A stretch of DNA of 64,000 nucleotides from JAMOAW01 sp039908535 (GTDB lineage Bacteria > Pseudomonadota > Magnetococcia > Magnetococcales > JADFZT01), in contig JAMOAW010000006.1 of NCBI GenBank assembly GCA_039908535.1, forward strand, positions 1 through 64,000, given 5' to 3'. The position numbers were made by a program, and so were the translations under genes. The notes under the pieces were generated by a model. That model made no database searches, had not been told where the DNA came from, and was given only the letters and a program-made list of their open reading frames with translations. The stretch's first letter is position 1, and each line of letters opens with the position of its first letter. Of the stretch, positions 1 through 7,454 are shown one piece after another.

Positions 1-414
1 TTGGATGAACTCGCGACCCGAATAGAACAGACCTCCCAACAAGAGGCGACGCTCCAAACAACTCTGGATGCCTTGCAGCAAAATTTTATAGACCAGACAC
101 TCAAACAAAATGTGGCCATTTCCAAGACCGTAGAGGAGTTGGGCCCCATGGTAAAAAGTGTCGAAGGTCAACTACAAGAGTTACAAGAGCAATCCAGCCG
201 TTCTCATACGGAGCTGCGCAAACTGGTCGAAACACAGGATCAAAACCTTTTGGATGAACTCGCGGCCCGGATAGAACAGACCTCCCAACAAGAGGCAACG
301 CTCCAAACAACTCTGGATGCCTTGCAGCAAAATTTTATAGACCAGACACTCAAACAAAATGTGGCCATCTCCAAGACCGTAGAGGAGTTGGGCCCCATGG
401 TAAAAAGTGTCGAA
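1..414 (+). repeat. Direct repeat, 249-bp period, inside coiled-coil gene
   Basis: Bases 1-165 and 250-414 are nearly identical (for example TTGGATGAACTCGCG begins both). The period of 249 bp is 83 codons, so the copies stay in frame. More copies probably lie upstream. The second copy stops abruptly at about 414, exactly where the reading frame shifts. Confidence 0.85.
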
Positions 415-447
415 GGGAGTCACGCCATACGGAAAGCACCACGCTGA
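1..447 (+). CDS. Long coiled-coil protein, upstream part (5' end outside window, frame broken at 3' end)
   Basis: The open frame runs in from before the window, so the true start is not visible. The 148 residues shown are charged heptad-like coiled coil rich in Q, E, L and T, with no membrane segment or enzyme motif. Residues 1-83 are repeated almost exactly from residue 84. The frame ends in an unrelated tail just after the repeat breaks off near base 414, and the coiled coil resumes one frame away (frame of the next entry). The reading ESRHTES in that other frame resembles the SRSHTEL of the repeat unit, so both pieces almost certainly belong to one gene. The cause may be a real frameshift or a collapsed repeat in the assembly. 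Given the MotB/ZorB-like partner at 4419-5153, the missing N-terminus may be a MotA/ExbB/ZorA-like channel domain; that is inference. Confidence 0.6.
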   Translation: MDELATRIEQTSQQEATLQTTLDALQQNFIDQTLKQNVAISKTVEELGPMVKSVEGQLQELQEQSSRSHTELRKLVETQDQNLLDELAARIEQTSQQEATLQTTLDALQQNFIDQTLKQNVAISKTVEELGPMVKSVEGSHAIRKAPR

Positions 448-452
448 AAAGT

Positions 453-1913
453 GTGCTTGAATCTGTTCCAGAACAGGTTTCCGGTGCTTTAGAGCAGATA
501 CGACATCGGAGTTCAGAGGAGCTTCGGACACAATTTCAGTTGGGTCACCAGCACCTTGAAAACGCCTTGGATGCCCTCGGCGAACGTTTTAAAACCCTTA
601 TAAAACAATTAGCCACTACCAGCGATCTTTCTGAAGTGATGTTTAAGACCTTTAAAGAACAGGAAGATCTTTTATTAAAAGTTATCGAAAACAGCCGTCC
701 AGACGATCTTGTCAGCCAACTAAAAGCCCTCTTTTCCGAGCTGATGGATCGACCTGCAAACCAAATTGAAGAGAGCGTCCGCCAACTAAGGGATGCCCAA
801 CGTGAACAAGGTCAAGAATTAACCGATCGCGTGTTAAGTGCTTTTTCAAAACAATTACATAGCACTGTAAATGGTCTCACAGGAGAGTTGGCCCAACTTA
901 GCAAAAAAATTCAAGAAGAACGCCTCGCCATGGAGCTGGTTTTTCGCGAACTGCTCGCTGGTCTATCCGAGGCCTCCCATCAAGGAGGAGAACAACTGGC
1001 CAAACAGCTGGAACATGCCTTGGCCGGTTCCGAATTGCGTCAAGACACCCTTTTAAACGCCCTTACCCAATTGAGCAGCCAAATTCGTGTGGATTTAGAT
1101 CTCATGCAAGATCATCTACAAAAAACCGGTCTGGATCTCACCCAAACTCTAGAATCTCATGCACAAAAAACGACTGCGCAAGTACACCGAAACACAACCC
1201 ATACCCTCCAAGAGGTGAGCAGTGCGTGGCGTCAAAACCTGCAAGAGAGCCTAGATACGCTCATCCATCGTCTTTCCGATAAAGAACAACTACGCGATTT
1301 AGAATTAAGCAAACGTCTCTCACAAAATGGTGAAACCCTAGCCCGACGCATTCGCTCCGCCCTGCAAGAGGATCTCAGCCTATCCGCCAAGAATTTAAGC
1401 GAGCGGGTTCGCGAGTCGCAAGAGATTCAAACGCAACACTCCAGCGCGTTGGCCTCACAGATGCTCGAAACCATGAGTGGCAAGGTAGAAGAGAGCATAG
1501 GTGGGGTGACTGATGGATTGGCAGATTTACGCAAACGTTTTCTGGATGAACGACAATCCATCAAAAAATCGATGCAAGACTGGATTGATCATTTTAAAAA
1601 TACCACCCATTCCGATGACAATCAGATGGCCACCAAAATTCAAACGGTTATGGATCAAATGGATTCCCGTCACGATGGCTTAGTAGAGGCCTTAAACCAT
1701 GTCAGTCACAATTTAAGTGCCGAAATTGAAAAATTACTGGACAACCTTTTGAGCAAAGAGGATCAAACCAACAAAGACATAAGTCAACACATTGTCGGAC
1801 TTGGACACCTTTTAGAGGGCGTTGTCACCAACGCCAGTCGCGAACAAACAGTCTTTATTGAAATGCTGGGTGAACGTTTAGATACCTTACGTAAACGGCT
1901 AAAAATCAAATAG
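453..1913 (+). CDS. Long coiled-coil protein, downstream part (continuation of broken gene)
   Basis: This 486-residue product is almost entirely predicted coiled coil (Q/E/L/K rich, regular hydrophobic spacing) with no cysteine pairs, membrane span or catalytic motif. The frame is open upstream of the nominal GTG start at 453 and reads coiled coil from about base 417, so 453 is probably not a true start; the piece continues the gene at 1-447 after a one-base shift. The stop is followed 16 bases later by the CYTH/CHAD gene, so these genes are likely co-transcribed. Long alpha-helical tails of this kind are known from ZorA of Zorya systems and from other MotA/TolQ-like proteins, but also from many structural proteins. 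Without the N-terminus the family cannot be fixed. Confidence 0.65.
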   Translation: MLESVPEQVSGALEQIRHRSSEELRTQFQLGHQHLENALDALGERFKTLIKQLATTSDLSEVMFKTFKEQEDLLLKVIENSRPDDLVSQLKALFSELMDRPANQIEESVRQLRDAQREQGQELTDRVLSAFSKQLHSTVNGLTGELAQLSKKIQEERLAMELVFRELLAGLSEASHQGGEQLAKQLEHALAGSELRQDTLLNALTQLSSQIRVDLDLMQDHLQKTGLDLTQTLESHAQKTTAQVHRNTTHTLQEVSSAWRQNLQESLDTLIHRLSDKEQLRDLELSKRLSQNGETLARRIRSALQEDLSLSAKNLSERVRESQEIQTQHSSALASQMLETMSGKVEESIGGVTDGLADLRKRFLDERQSIKKSMQDWIDHFKNTTHSDDNQMATKIQTVMDQMDSRHDGLVEALNHVSHNLSAEIEKLLDNLLSKEDQTNKDISQHIVGLGHLLEGVVTNASREQTVFIEMLGERLDTLRKRLKIK

Positions 1914-1929
1914 ATGGAAACATCCAAAC

Positions 1930-3483
1930 ATGACCAAACAACGACTTATTCGTCTCCGTTTAGAAAAACCGATCACCCCATCCGATCTGGCCGCCCACCC
2001 GGTTGTGGCTGCTGGCTTGGGAAAATCCACATCGGCCCAAGGGTCGGTCATCTATTACGATACCCACAACCTGGAGCTTTGGCAGCGTGGAAGTATACTC
2101 TCCCTATGTCATCAAGAAGAGGCATGGCTACAAAGAATCGGACCCGTGCAAACAGAGGAATCTTTGGATGCCTCGGAACAGATGGAAAAAATAACGTTAA
2201 AAAGTGCCACCCCTCATTTTAGTCAGTTTAAAGAGCAAAAAAAGAGCCGCAAATATATCGGTCAGATTCCGATTAAATCTCTTGAACCGCTGTTTGCAAT
2301 GGAGCTGCGCAAAACCCGATGGACCCTGACATTTCCAGAGTCGACCCGCCTTTTACTGATTTTGGAAGAGGGGCAGATACAACACAATAATCATCTGCAA
2401 CCCTTTTGTGAACTGCTTCTTTATTATAAATCTGGGGATCCCCTGCGTTTTCATCAGACTGCTTTGGCCTTGGCACACGATTTTTCCCCTCTCCTGGGTT
2501 GTGCGGCCCCGGAAATTCGTTTTTTTCTTGGACTGCACCCCAAAAAAGGAATAAATTTTTCCTATCAAGAGATCAAACCGCCCAAATCTGGAACAACTGC
2601 CGAGACGGCCTTGACCATTGTTTGTCGCGACTTGGTACAAGCGGTTCGACACGCTTTATGCCCCCTATTGCACGGTCAGGACGAAGAACGCTTTGCCGCA
2701 CTCGAACAATTTCGCGCGATGGTGACCCGGATTCGTGTTTTATTAGATCTTTATCGCCCTCTACTCCCACAAAGCATTCGTGCCGACCTCGACAGCGAGC
2801 TCAACTGGCTCATGGCCGAGACTGGACCCGCTTGGTTATGGGATCTATTTAGTTTACATACCTTAAAGTCCTTTATGGTCTGGTTTGCAGGGGATGGCGA
2901 ACCGAATCATTCCGAATTTTTAGGGCTCACCAATCAAATTCAAGCTGTTCGAGAAAAAACTTGGCAGCGCAGTATAAGCGCGATAAGCTCATTTCGTTTC
3001 ACCCGATTGATTTTAGGTTTGGAAAACTGGTTGGCCAGTTTGGGTTGGCAACCTATGATTGATCTTCCACAAAAACAACAACTCAACAAACCTGTCAAAG
3101 AGTTATCCCTAGAGGCTTTACATGATCTACACCGAGCCATTCCCGATTTGATGCGTTCTTTTCCTGATATTTCAGAAAATCGGCTCCGTTCTCTCATTGA
3201 TGCCACCTCCATGCTGGCCGATTTAGTCTGGTTTTTTTCGCAAGTTTATGTCAGTCAGCACGCCAAAACGTATGCAATACAACTAAATGCCTTTTTGAAT
3301 TCATTACGGCGTCTTGAAGAACTACAACGGGCTGGGCGTCTGATCAAACAGATTGTTTCCCCTGCGGACCATCCAACGGTGCATTTGGCGCGTGGTTGGC
3401 TGAGTGCCATTCAAATGCAACGCAATGGCGAGGTTATCGCCACAGGCGAGCAATTCCTGCGGCTGAAACCTTTCTGGATTTGA
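1930..3483 (+). CDS. CYTH/CHAD-like domain protein (degenerate)
   Basis: The protein has 517 residues. The first about 170 look like a CYTH (triphosphate tunnel) domain: a YYDTHNLELWQRG segment at about residues 43-55 matches the family's YYDT...L...G strand. The hallmark N-terminal ExExK triphosphate-binding motif is absent (the start reads LIRLRLEKP). Residues about 220-500 are helical and resemble a CHAD domain (QFRAMVTRIRVLLDLYRP), but the conserved histidines of polyphosphate-binding CHAD are mostly missing. The expected activity, phosphohydrolase or polyphosphate binding, may therefore be lost and the fold used for another purpose. The gene starts 16 bases after the coiled-coil gene and is followed 14 bases later by the HDOD gene. 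Confidence 0.7.
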   Translation: MTKQRLIRLRLEKPITPSDLAAHPVVAAGLGKSTSAQGSVIYYDTHNLELWQRGSILSLCHQEEAWLQRIGPVQTEESLDASEQMEKITLKSATPHFSQFKEQKKSRKYIGQIPIKSLEPLFAMELRKTRWTLTFPESTRLLLILEEGQIQHNNHLQPFCELLLYYKSGDPLRFHQTALALAHDFSPLLGCAAPEIRFFLGLHPKKGINFSYQEIKPPKSGTTAETALTIVCRDLVQAVRHALCPLLHGQDEERFAALEQFRAMVTRIRVLLDLYRPLLPQSIRADLDSELNWLMAETGPAWLWDLFSLHTLKSFMVWFAGDGEPNHSEFLGLTNQIQAVREKTWQRSISAISSFRFTRLILGLENWLASLGWQPMIDLPQKQQLNKPVKELSLEALHDLHRAIPDLMRSFPDISENRLRSLIDATSMLADLVWFFSQVYVSQHAKTYAIQLNAFLNSLRRLEELQRAGRLIKQIVSPADHPTVHLARGWLSAIQMQRNGEVIATGEQFLRLKPFWI

Positions 3484-3497
3484 TGGGGATATATATA

Positions 3498-4394
3498 ATG
3501 AAAAAACAGGATCTTAAACAGGCGCAAAAGGTACTTAAAGGAATTACGCTTCCTTCTCGGCCCAACGTGATGCTCAATGTCATTAAAGCCTTGAACGAAT
3601 TTGCCCCAGATCTACGCAAAGTGATTCAAATTGTTAGCCAAGACATGGTCTTATCATCGCATGTTTTGACCGAAGCCAATACGCAAATTTCCGGTTTTCG
3701 CCGTCAGGTTGCCTCTATTGAGCAGGCCATGACTTTGCTGGGGATTGATCATATTCGCAAGGTAGTTGCGCGTCAATTTTTGCGTACCACGCTGATCGGT
3801 CGGGATGGACCTTTACAAGATCTCCGTTTTCGTGGGGTAGAGACGGGCTTGATCTCTGCCTATTTGGCACGGGAGTTACCCAAACACTCCCCCTCTTTTC
3901 AAAGCGGTTTTCTCCCCTCTATCCATCCCGATGAGGCCTATGTTTTGGGTCTGTTTCATGATTGTGGTCAAGCGGTTCTCATGCAGCGTTTTCCAGGCTA
4001 CGAACTGTTTCAAAAAGAGATACATCGAAGATCCGATACCAGTCTAGTTGCCGCAGAGATGGAACGTTATGCCACCAATCACTGTTTAGTTGGATATCTA
4101 TTATGTGAATCTTGGAGCCTCCCAGAACATCTTTGTGAAGTGGTTGCGGTACATCATCAGTCACAAACATTTTCCAGACCTGGTCGTAAAATTAAAGATC
4201 GTCAGGCGGCGACGCTGCAAGGGATTTTAAATTTAGCCGAATTTTTATCAGGAGAGTATTCCCACTTTGAATGGGAGCAGATTCGTTCAGATGTTTGCCG
4301 ATTTTTTGATATGGAAGAGTCTGAAATAGTTCCTTTTAAAAATCAAATACGGGCTTACCTGGAAAATTCTGCCAACCAAATCTCATTACTTTAA
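3498..4394 (+). CDS. HDOD domain protein
   Basis: The protein has 298 residues. The HDOD domain, an HD-related output domain, spans about residues 10-220: PSRPNVMLNVIKALNE opens it, followed by the pattern SIEQAMTLLGIDHIRKVV and a GLFHDCGQAVL helix. HDOD proteins usually act as signalling scaffolds and often lack phosphodiesterase activity. The ATG at 3498 was chosen because a GGGGA stretch lies about 9 bases upstream and the longer frame (from 3396) overlaps the preceding gene by about 90 bases. It sits in the putative operon between the CYTH/CHAD gene and the MotB-like gene. Confidence 0.75.
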   Translation: MKKQDLKQAQKVLKGITLPSRPNVMLNVIKALNEFAPDLRKVIQIVSQDMVLSSHVLTEANTQISGFRRQVASIEQAMTLLGIDHIRKVVARQFLRTTLIGRDGPLQDLRFRGVETGLISAYLARELPKHSPSFQSGFLPSIHPDEAYVLGLFHDCGQAVLMQRFPGYELFQKEIHRRSDTSLVAAEMERYATNHCLVGYLLCESWSLPEHLCEVVAVHHQSQTFSRPGRKIKDRQAATLQGILNLAEFLSGEYSHFEWEQIRSDVCRFFDMEESEIVPFKNQIRAYLENSANQISLL

Positions 4395-4418
4395 AAACGG
4401 AAGTTCGTAAAGATAACG

Positions 4419-5153
4419 ATGGCCAACATCTATCCCTTGATTCGCAAACGGGTCGATTCTTCAGACAATCCATTTTGGATTAGTTATGCCGATTTGATGA
4501 CCGCTCTGGTGATGCTTTTTCTTGTTGTCATGTCCATCTCTATGGTGGCCGTGGCCTCACGTCCTTTAGTAGAAAAAAAGGTGCGTGAAAGCGAAATTTC
4601 AGATATTTTAAATCTTCTGGACCTTGAAGCACAGAACAAAAAGGTAGATATTGTCATTGATCGCAACACCCATACCATTAGCTTTGGAGATCAGGCCCGT
4701 TTTGCTTTTGATAGTTTTCAACTCTCTGAAGCCGCTCGTCAACGACTGCGTCAATTTGTTCCTTTGCTTTTGGAGACAGAAAAGGATGAAAAGACCAAAC
4801 GTTGGTTAAAACGAGTACATATTGAAGGGTATACCGATGCCACGGGAACATATTTATACAATGTCAACCTCTCTTTAAATCGGGCACAAGCCGTGGTGTG
4901 CGCGCTGTTTGCTGGAGAATTGACCGAGGAGCAAAGACAACGACTCAGACAGCTTTTAATTATTGACGGTGCCTCCACCACCAGCATAAAAGAGAGTCCC
5001 GGGGAGAGTCGTCGGGTTGAGGTCCATTTGGAATTTCGTTCGGTTGGAGATGTGAGTGTCAACCATGCACTCCCCAACATGCCGCTTGGTAATTGTGCCA
5101 TTCCTATCGGAGAGAACACAAAATCCAAGCCAGTTGAACCCGTTCTTCCCTAA
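4419..5153 (+). CDS. MotB/ZorB-like OmpA-family protein
   Basis: The protein has 244 residues and the MotB layout: a short cytoplasmic N-terminus, one membrane helix (about residues 19-45, FWISYADLMTALVMLFL) and a periplasmic OmpA-like peptidoglycan-binding domain (about 80-205; HIEGYTDATG, then NLSLNRAQAV and GESRRVEV). Asp25 in YADLMT is at the position of the proton-binding Asp of MotB/ZorB stator subunits. The N-terminal sequence NPFWISYADLMTAL is closer to ZorB-type proteins than to flagellar MotB, by my reading. It lies 24 bases after the HDOD gene and two genes after the coiled-coil protein, which may be its ZorA/MotA-like partner. No flagellar genes and no ZorC, ZorD or ZorE are visible nearby. 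Confidence 0.8.
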   Translation: MANIYPLIRKRVDSSDNPFWISYADLMTALVMLFLVVMSISMVAVASRPLVEKKVRESEISDILNLLDLEAQNKKVDIVIDRNTHTISFGDQARFAFDSFQLSEAARQRLRQFVPLLLETEKDEKTKRWLKRVHIEGYTDATGTYLYNVNLSLNRAQAVVCALFAGELTEEQRQRLRQLLIIDGASTTSIKESPGESRRVEVHLEFRSVGDVSVNHALPNMPLGNCAIPIGENTKSKPVEPVLP

Positions 5154-5272
5154 AATTTATTAATTTTTTATAACAAGCTATTTTTTTATTGTATAATCAA
5201 AAACTTTGTGGAAATGTAGAAAGGGTGAGTATTTTTTTAATTCATTGCGTAAAAAAGGTTATAAATCAACTC

Positions 5273-5497
5273 ATGCACACTTCCAATCGTATTCAAAATC
5301 GAGTACGACCGCTGACTGGAGCCACCTTAAGACGACGGCATGGGGATGTAAAAATCCAAGTATGTGTTAAACTACCAGAGGAGATCGTTGCCCATCTGGA
5401 TCAGTTGGTTGCAAAAAATGGATCGTCACGGTCACAAGTTGTTTTGGAACTCATCACCCATGCCCATGCAGAACTACAAACAGAACAAATGGCATGA
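5273..5497 (+). CDS. Ribbon-helix-helix domain protein
   Basis: This small basic protein (74 residues from the chosen ATG) has the ribbon-helix-helix pattern at about residues 27-68: a strand VKIQVCVKLP, then EEIVAHLDQLVAKN, the turn GSSRS and the helix QVVLELITHA. Such proteins bind operator DNA as dimers, either as antitoxins or as gene regulators. A longer frame back to a TTG at 5189 exists, but the extra 28 residues are unlike the family. No toxin gene adjoins it. It is separated from the MotB-like gene by about 120 A/T-rich bases and lies 41 bases before the GAF gene. Confidence 0.65.
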   Translation: MHTSNRIQNRVRPLTGATLRRRHGDVKIQVCVKLPEEIVAHLDQLVAKNGSSRSQVVLELITHAHAELQTEQMA

Positions 5498-5538
5498 ATG
5501 GGGTTGGATAAACCATTATTATAAAAAAATCAGGTAAA

Positions 5539-6267
5539 ATGGAAACATTAGCCGCACCTTCAGGACTTCGGAATATGATCAACTTTTCCAAAAACGAACT
5601 TAGCCAACAACTGCGGCGTTTGAAAGATCAACAGCGCCTGATTAACCGCTCTTGGCATACAAAGGGCAACCAGGAACTGTTGGAATTTTTTATGGAAATC
5701 ATGCCAAAATTGGTCGATGCCGAACGGTGTAGCATTTTCATCCATGACCCGACCACCGATCAAGTTTGGCTCCAATGTGGGACTGGACTCTCTGAAAAAG
5801 AGATCATCATCCCCAAAACCGGGTCCAACGTTGGAAAGGTGATTGCAACGGGAAAACATATTTCCATCAACCTCAAAGAAGAGCAATCCCCCTTTGCCAA
5901 ACGGGTGGAAGAAAAAACCGGTTTTGTCACCCAAAACATGCTTTGTGTTCCCATTAAAAGTTTGACCAGCAAAGAGATCACGGGAGCCATCCAAGTTTTA
6001 AACAAACAAGGCCGCAAAAAAACAGAAGGTTTCTCCGAAGAGGATCAAATTCTTTTAAGCAAAGTGGCCCACCATCTGGAAATGGTCATTGAGAACATCT
6101 ATCTTAGCCAAGAGATGATCAACATCTCCGACAAGTTACGCGGACGGATCGATTTTGTTGAATGGATCATTAAAATGTGGATGGGATTTATGGGGGTGAT
6201 TGTGTTGGCCGCCTTTGGAATTATTGTTTATTTTACACCGCACATTATCGGTATTTTTCAACGATAA
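5539..6267 (+). CDS. GAF domain membrane protein
   Basis: The 242-residue protein has an N-terminal helix, a GAF sensor domain (about residues 45-190; ERCSIFIHD, LPVR-like strand replaced by NMLCVPIKS, and GAIQVLNKQG) and one C-terminal membrane helix (about 212-234) with almost nothing after it, so it is a tail-anchored cytoplasmic sensor. GAF domains bind cyclic nucleotides or other small ligands; no output enzyme is fused to it. An AGGTAAA ribosome site lies directly before the ATG. It may share a transcript with the ribbon-helix-helix gene. Confidence 0.75.
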   Translation: METLAAPSGLRNMINFSKNELSQQLRRLKDQQRLINRSWHTKGNQELLEFFMEIMPKLVDAERCSIFIHDPTTDQVWLQCGTGLSEKEIIIPKTGSNVGKVIATGKHISINLKEEQSPFAKRVEEKTGFVTQNMLCVPIKSLTSKEITGAIQVLNKQGRKKTEGFSEEDQILLSKVAHHLEMVIENIYLSQEMINISDKLRGRIDFVEWIIKMWMGFMGVIVLAAFGIIVYFTPHIIGIFQR

Positions 6268-6415
6268 TATGCAAATCCGTCTCTGTATTTTTTTACTGTC
6301 TTTCGACGGATGATCTTAAGCCGGTTGGTCTGTAATAAAAAACAACAAAACATAATAATCTATCACAAATTTGGATTTGGTTCGCCCCAGATTCACAATT
6401 AGGAGGCGTCATTGT

Positions 6416-7120
6416 ATGAAAAGCAGTCATCGTGGTTCCTGTCTCTCTTTATTGGTTGTACCGGTATTGTTTTGGACAATGCCTGCCCATTCGGCATCCA
6501 GCAAATTGGATAATTTCGAAAAGAAGGCTGGTTATGTTTTAGGTCTGCAGATGGGTGCCCGTTTTAAAGGTATTCCTCTTAAGTTAGACAGTGAAGCCAT
6601 GCTCCAGGGAATTCGCGATGGGCTAGAAGGGACCAAACCAGCCATTGAACAAGAAGAGGCCATGCAGATCGAAAAACAGATGGAAGAGAAAATGCGCCAA
6701 GAGATGGCCAGCCGTACCCAGGCTCTTGCCGACAAAAACCTCAAAGAAGGTGTGGATTTTTTAACGAAAAACAAATCTGAAAAAGGGGTTGTGACCACGG
6801 CCAGCGGATTACAATATTTGGTCTTAACCCAAGGCAACGGTCCCAAACCCACCCCAACAGATAAGGTGCAGGTTCATTACAAAGGGACGCTATTGGATGG
6901 CACTGAATTTGACAGCTCCTACAAACGCAATAAACCGGTCACTTTTCCCCTTGGAAACGTCATTCCCGGTTGGACTGAGGGCGTTCAGTTAATGAATGTC
7001 GGTTCGAAATATCGTTTGTTTATTCCGTCTGAATTGGCTTATGGTAAACAAGGTCCACGGGGAATTGGTCCAAATGCCACGCTTGTTTTTGAAATCGAAC
7101 TGCTCGCCATTGAGAAATAA
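6416..7120 (+). CDS. FKBP-type peptidyl-prolyl isomerase (FkpA/Mip-like), exported
   Basis: The protein has 234 residues: a signal peptide (cleavage near PAHSAS, residue about 28), a helical dimerisation domain (about 30-130, with the KMEEKMRQEM-type coiled helix) and a C-terminal FKBP domain (about 140-233; VQVHYKGTLLDGTEFDSS, VIPGWTEGVQLM, GIGPNATLVFEIELL). It should catalyse proline isomerisation and chaperone proteins in the periplasm. The ATG at 6416 has a perfect AGGAGG eight bases upstream; a longer TTG frame from 6371 is less likely. It is followed by a strong terminator and stands alone. Confidence 0.9.
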   Translation: MKSSHRGSCLSLLVVPVLFWTMPAHSASSKLDNFEKKAGYVLGLQMGARFKGIPLKLDSEAMLQGIRDGLEGTKPAIEQEEAMQIEKQMEEKMRQEMASRTQALADKNLKEGVDFLTKNKSEKGVVTTASGLQYLVLTQGNGPKPTPTDKVQVHYKGTLLDGTEFDSSYKRNKPVTFPLGNVIPGWTEGVQLMNVGSKYRLFIPSELAYGKQGPRGIGPNATLVFEIELLAIEK

Positions 7121-7143
7121 CCAGCCAAAGGATGTGCATCTAG

Positions 7144-7184
7144 ATATTGCGGATGGGGGGAGATTCCCATCCGCAATATTTTTC
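7144..7184 (+). terminator. Rho-independent terminator after FKBP gene
   Basis: A perfect 14-bp stem (ATATTGCGGATGGG, 7144-7157, with its complement at 7166-7179), an 8-base loop and a T run at 7179-7183 lie 24 bases after the stop codon. Confidence 0.9.
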
Positions 7185-7185
7185 A

Positions 7186-7330
7186 TGTATCGGAAAAATA
7201 AAAATCAAGACCTTGGGGGGCGGAGAACCGCCCCCCAACTCCCCCACCCTTTTTTTTAATTAAAAAAAAGAGGGGGTCTGGGGGATTCATCCCCCAGGGT
7301 TTTGATTTTTTTGCCCGTAGGGCATTATGT
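7186..7330 (+). repeat. Type A palindromic intergenic repeat, copy 1
   Basis: The element has a left hairpin TTGGGGGGCGG-AGAA-CCGCCCCCCAA, a T-run/A-run centre, a right hairpin CTGGGGGATTCATCCCCCAG and an outer small palindrome GCCCG(T)AGGGC. The arms begin AAAATCAAGACCTTGG and end, read in reverse, AAAATCAAAACCCTGG, so they form imperfect terminal inverted repeats. Further copies lie at 9372, 11066, 27281, 36331, 39866 and 42991, with diverged copies at 23348 and 35962. All are intergenic. No protein is encoded. Together with the inverted repeat at 7384, it fills the gap between the FKBP and Fic genes. Confidence 0.9.
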
Positions 7331-7383
7331 GCAGGCTCATGGTGCGCTCTGTTTTTTATGTATGGTGAAATCAACACAACGAT

Positions 7384-7434
7384 GTTTATGTCTGAAATTT
7401 TCGCAAATCTCAGACATAAACCTGTTTATGTCTG
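7384..7434. repeat. Inverted repeat plus extra half-site downstream of fic
   Basis: GTTTATGTCTGA (7384-7395) is perfectly complementary to TCAGACATAAAC (7410-7421), with a 14-base loop; a third half-site GTTTATGTCTG follows at 7424-7434. It lies just past the 3' end of the Fic gene. No T run follows on either strand, so a simple terminator is unlikely. It may be a protein-binding site or an end of a lost mobile element. Confidence 0.55.
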
Positions 7435-7454
7435 GTGCGTCAGACTCAAAATCG

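Noticed and set aside
1914..2222. 102-residue frame right after the coiled-coil gene
   Set aside because: It overlaps the CYTH/CHAD gene in another frame and its product resembles no protein family.
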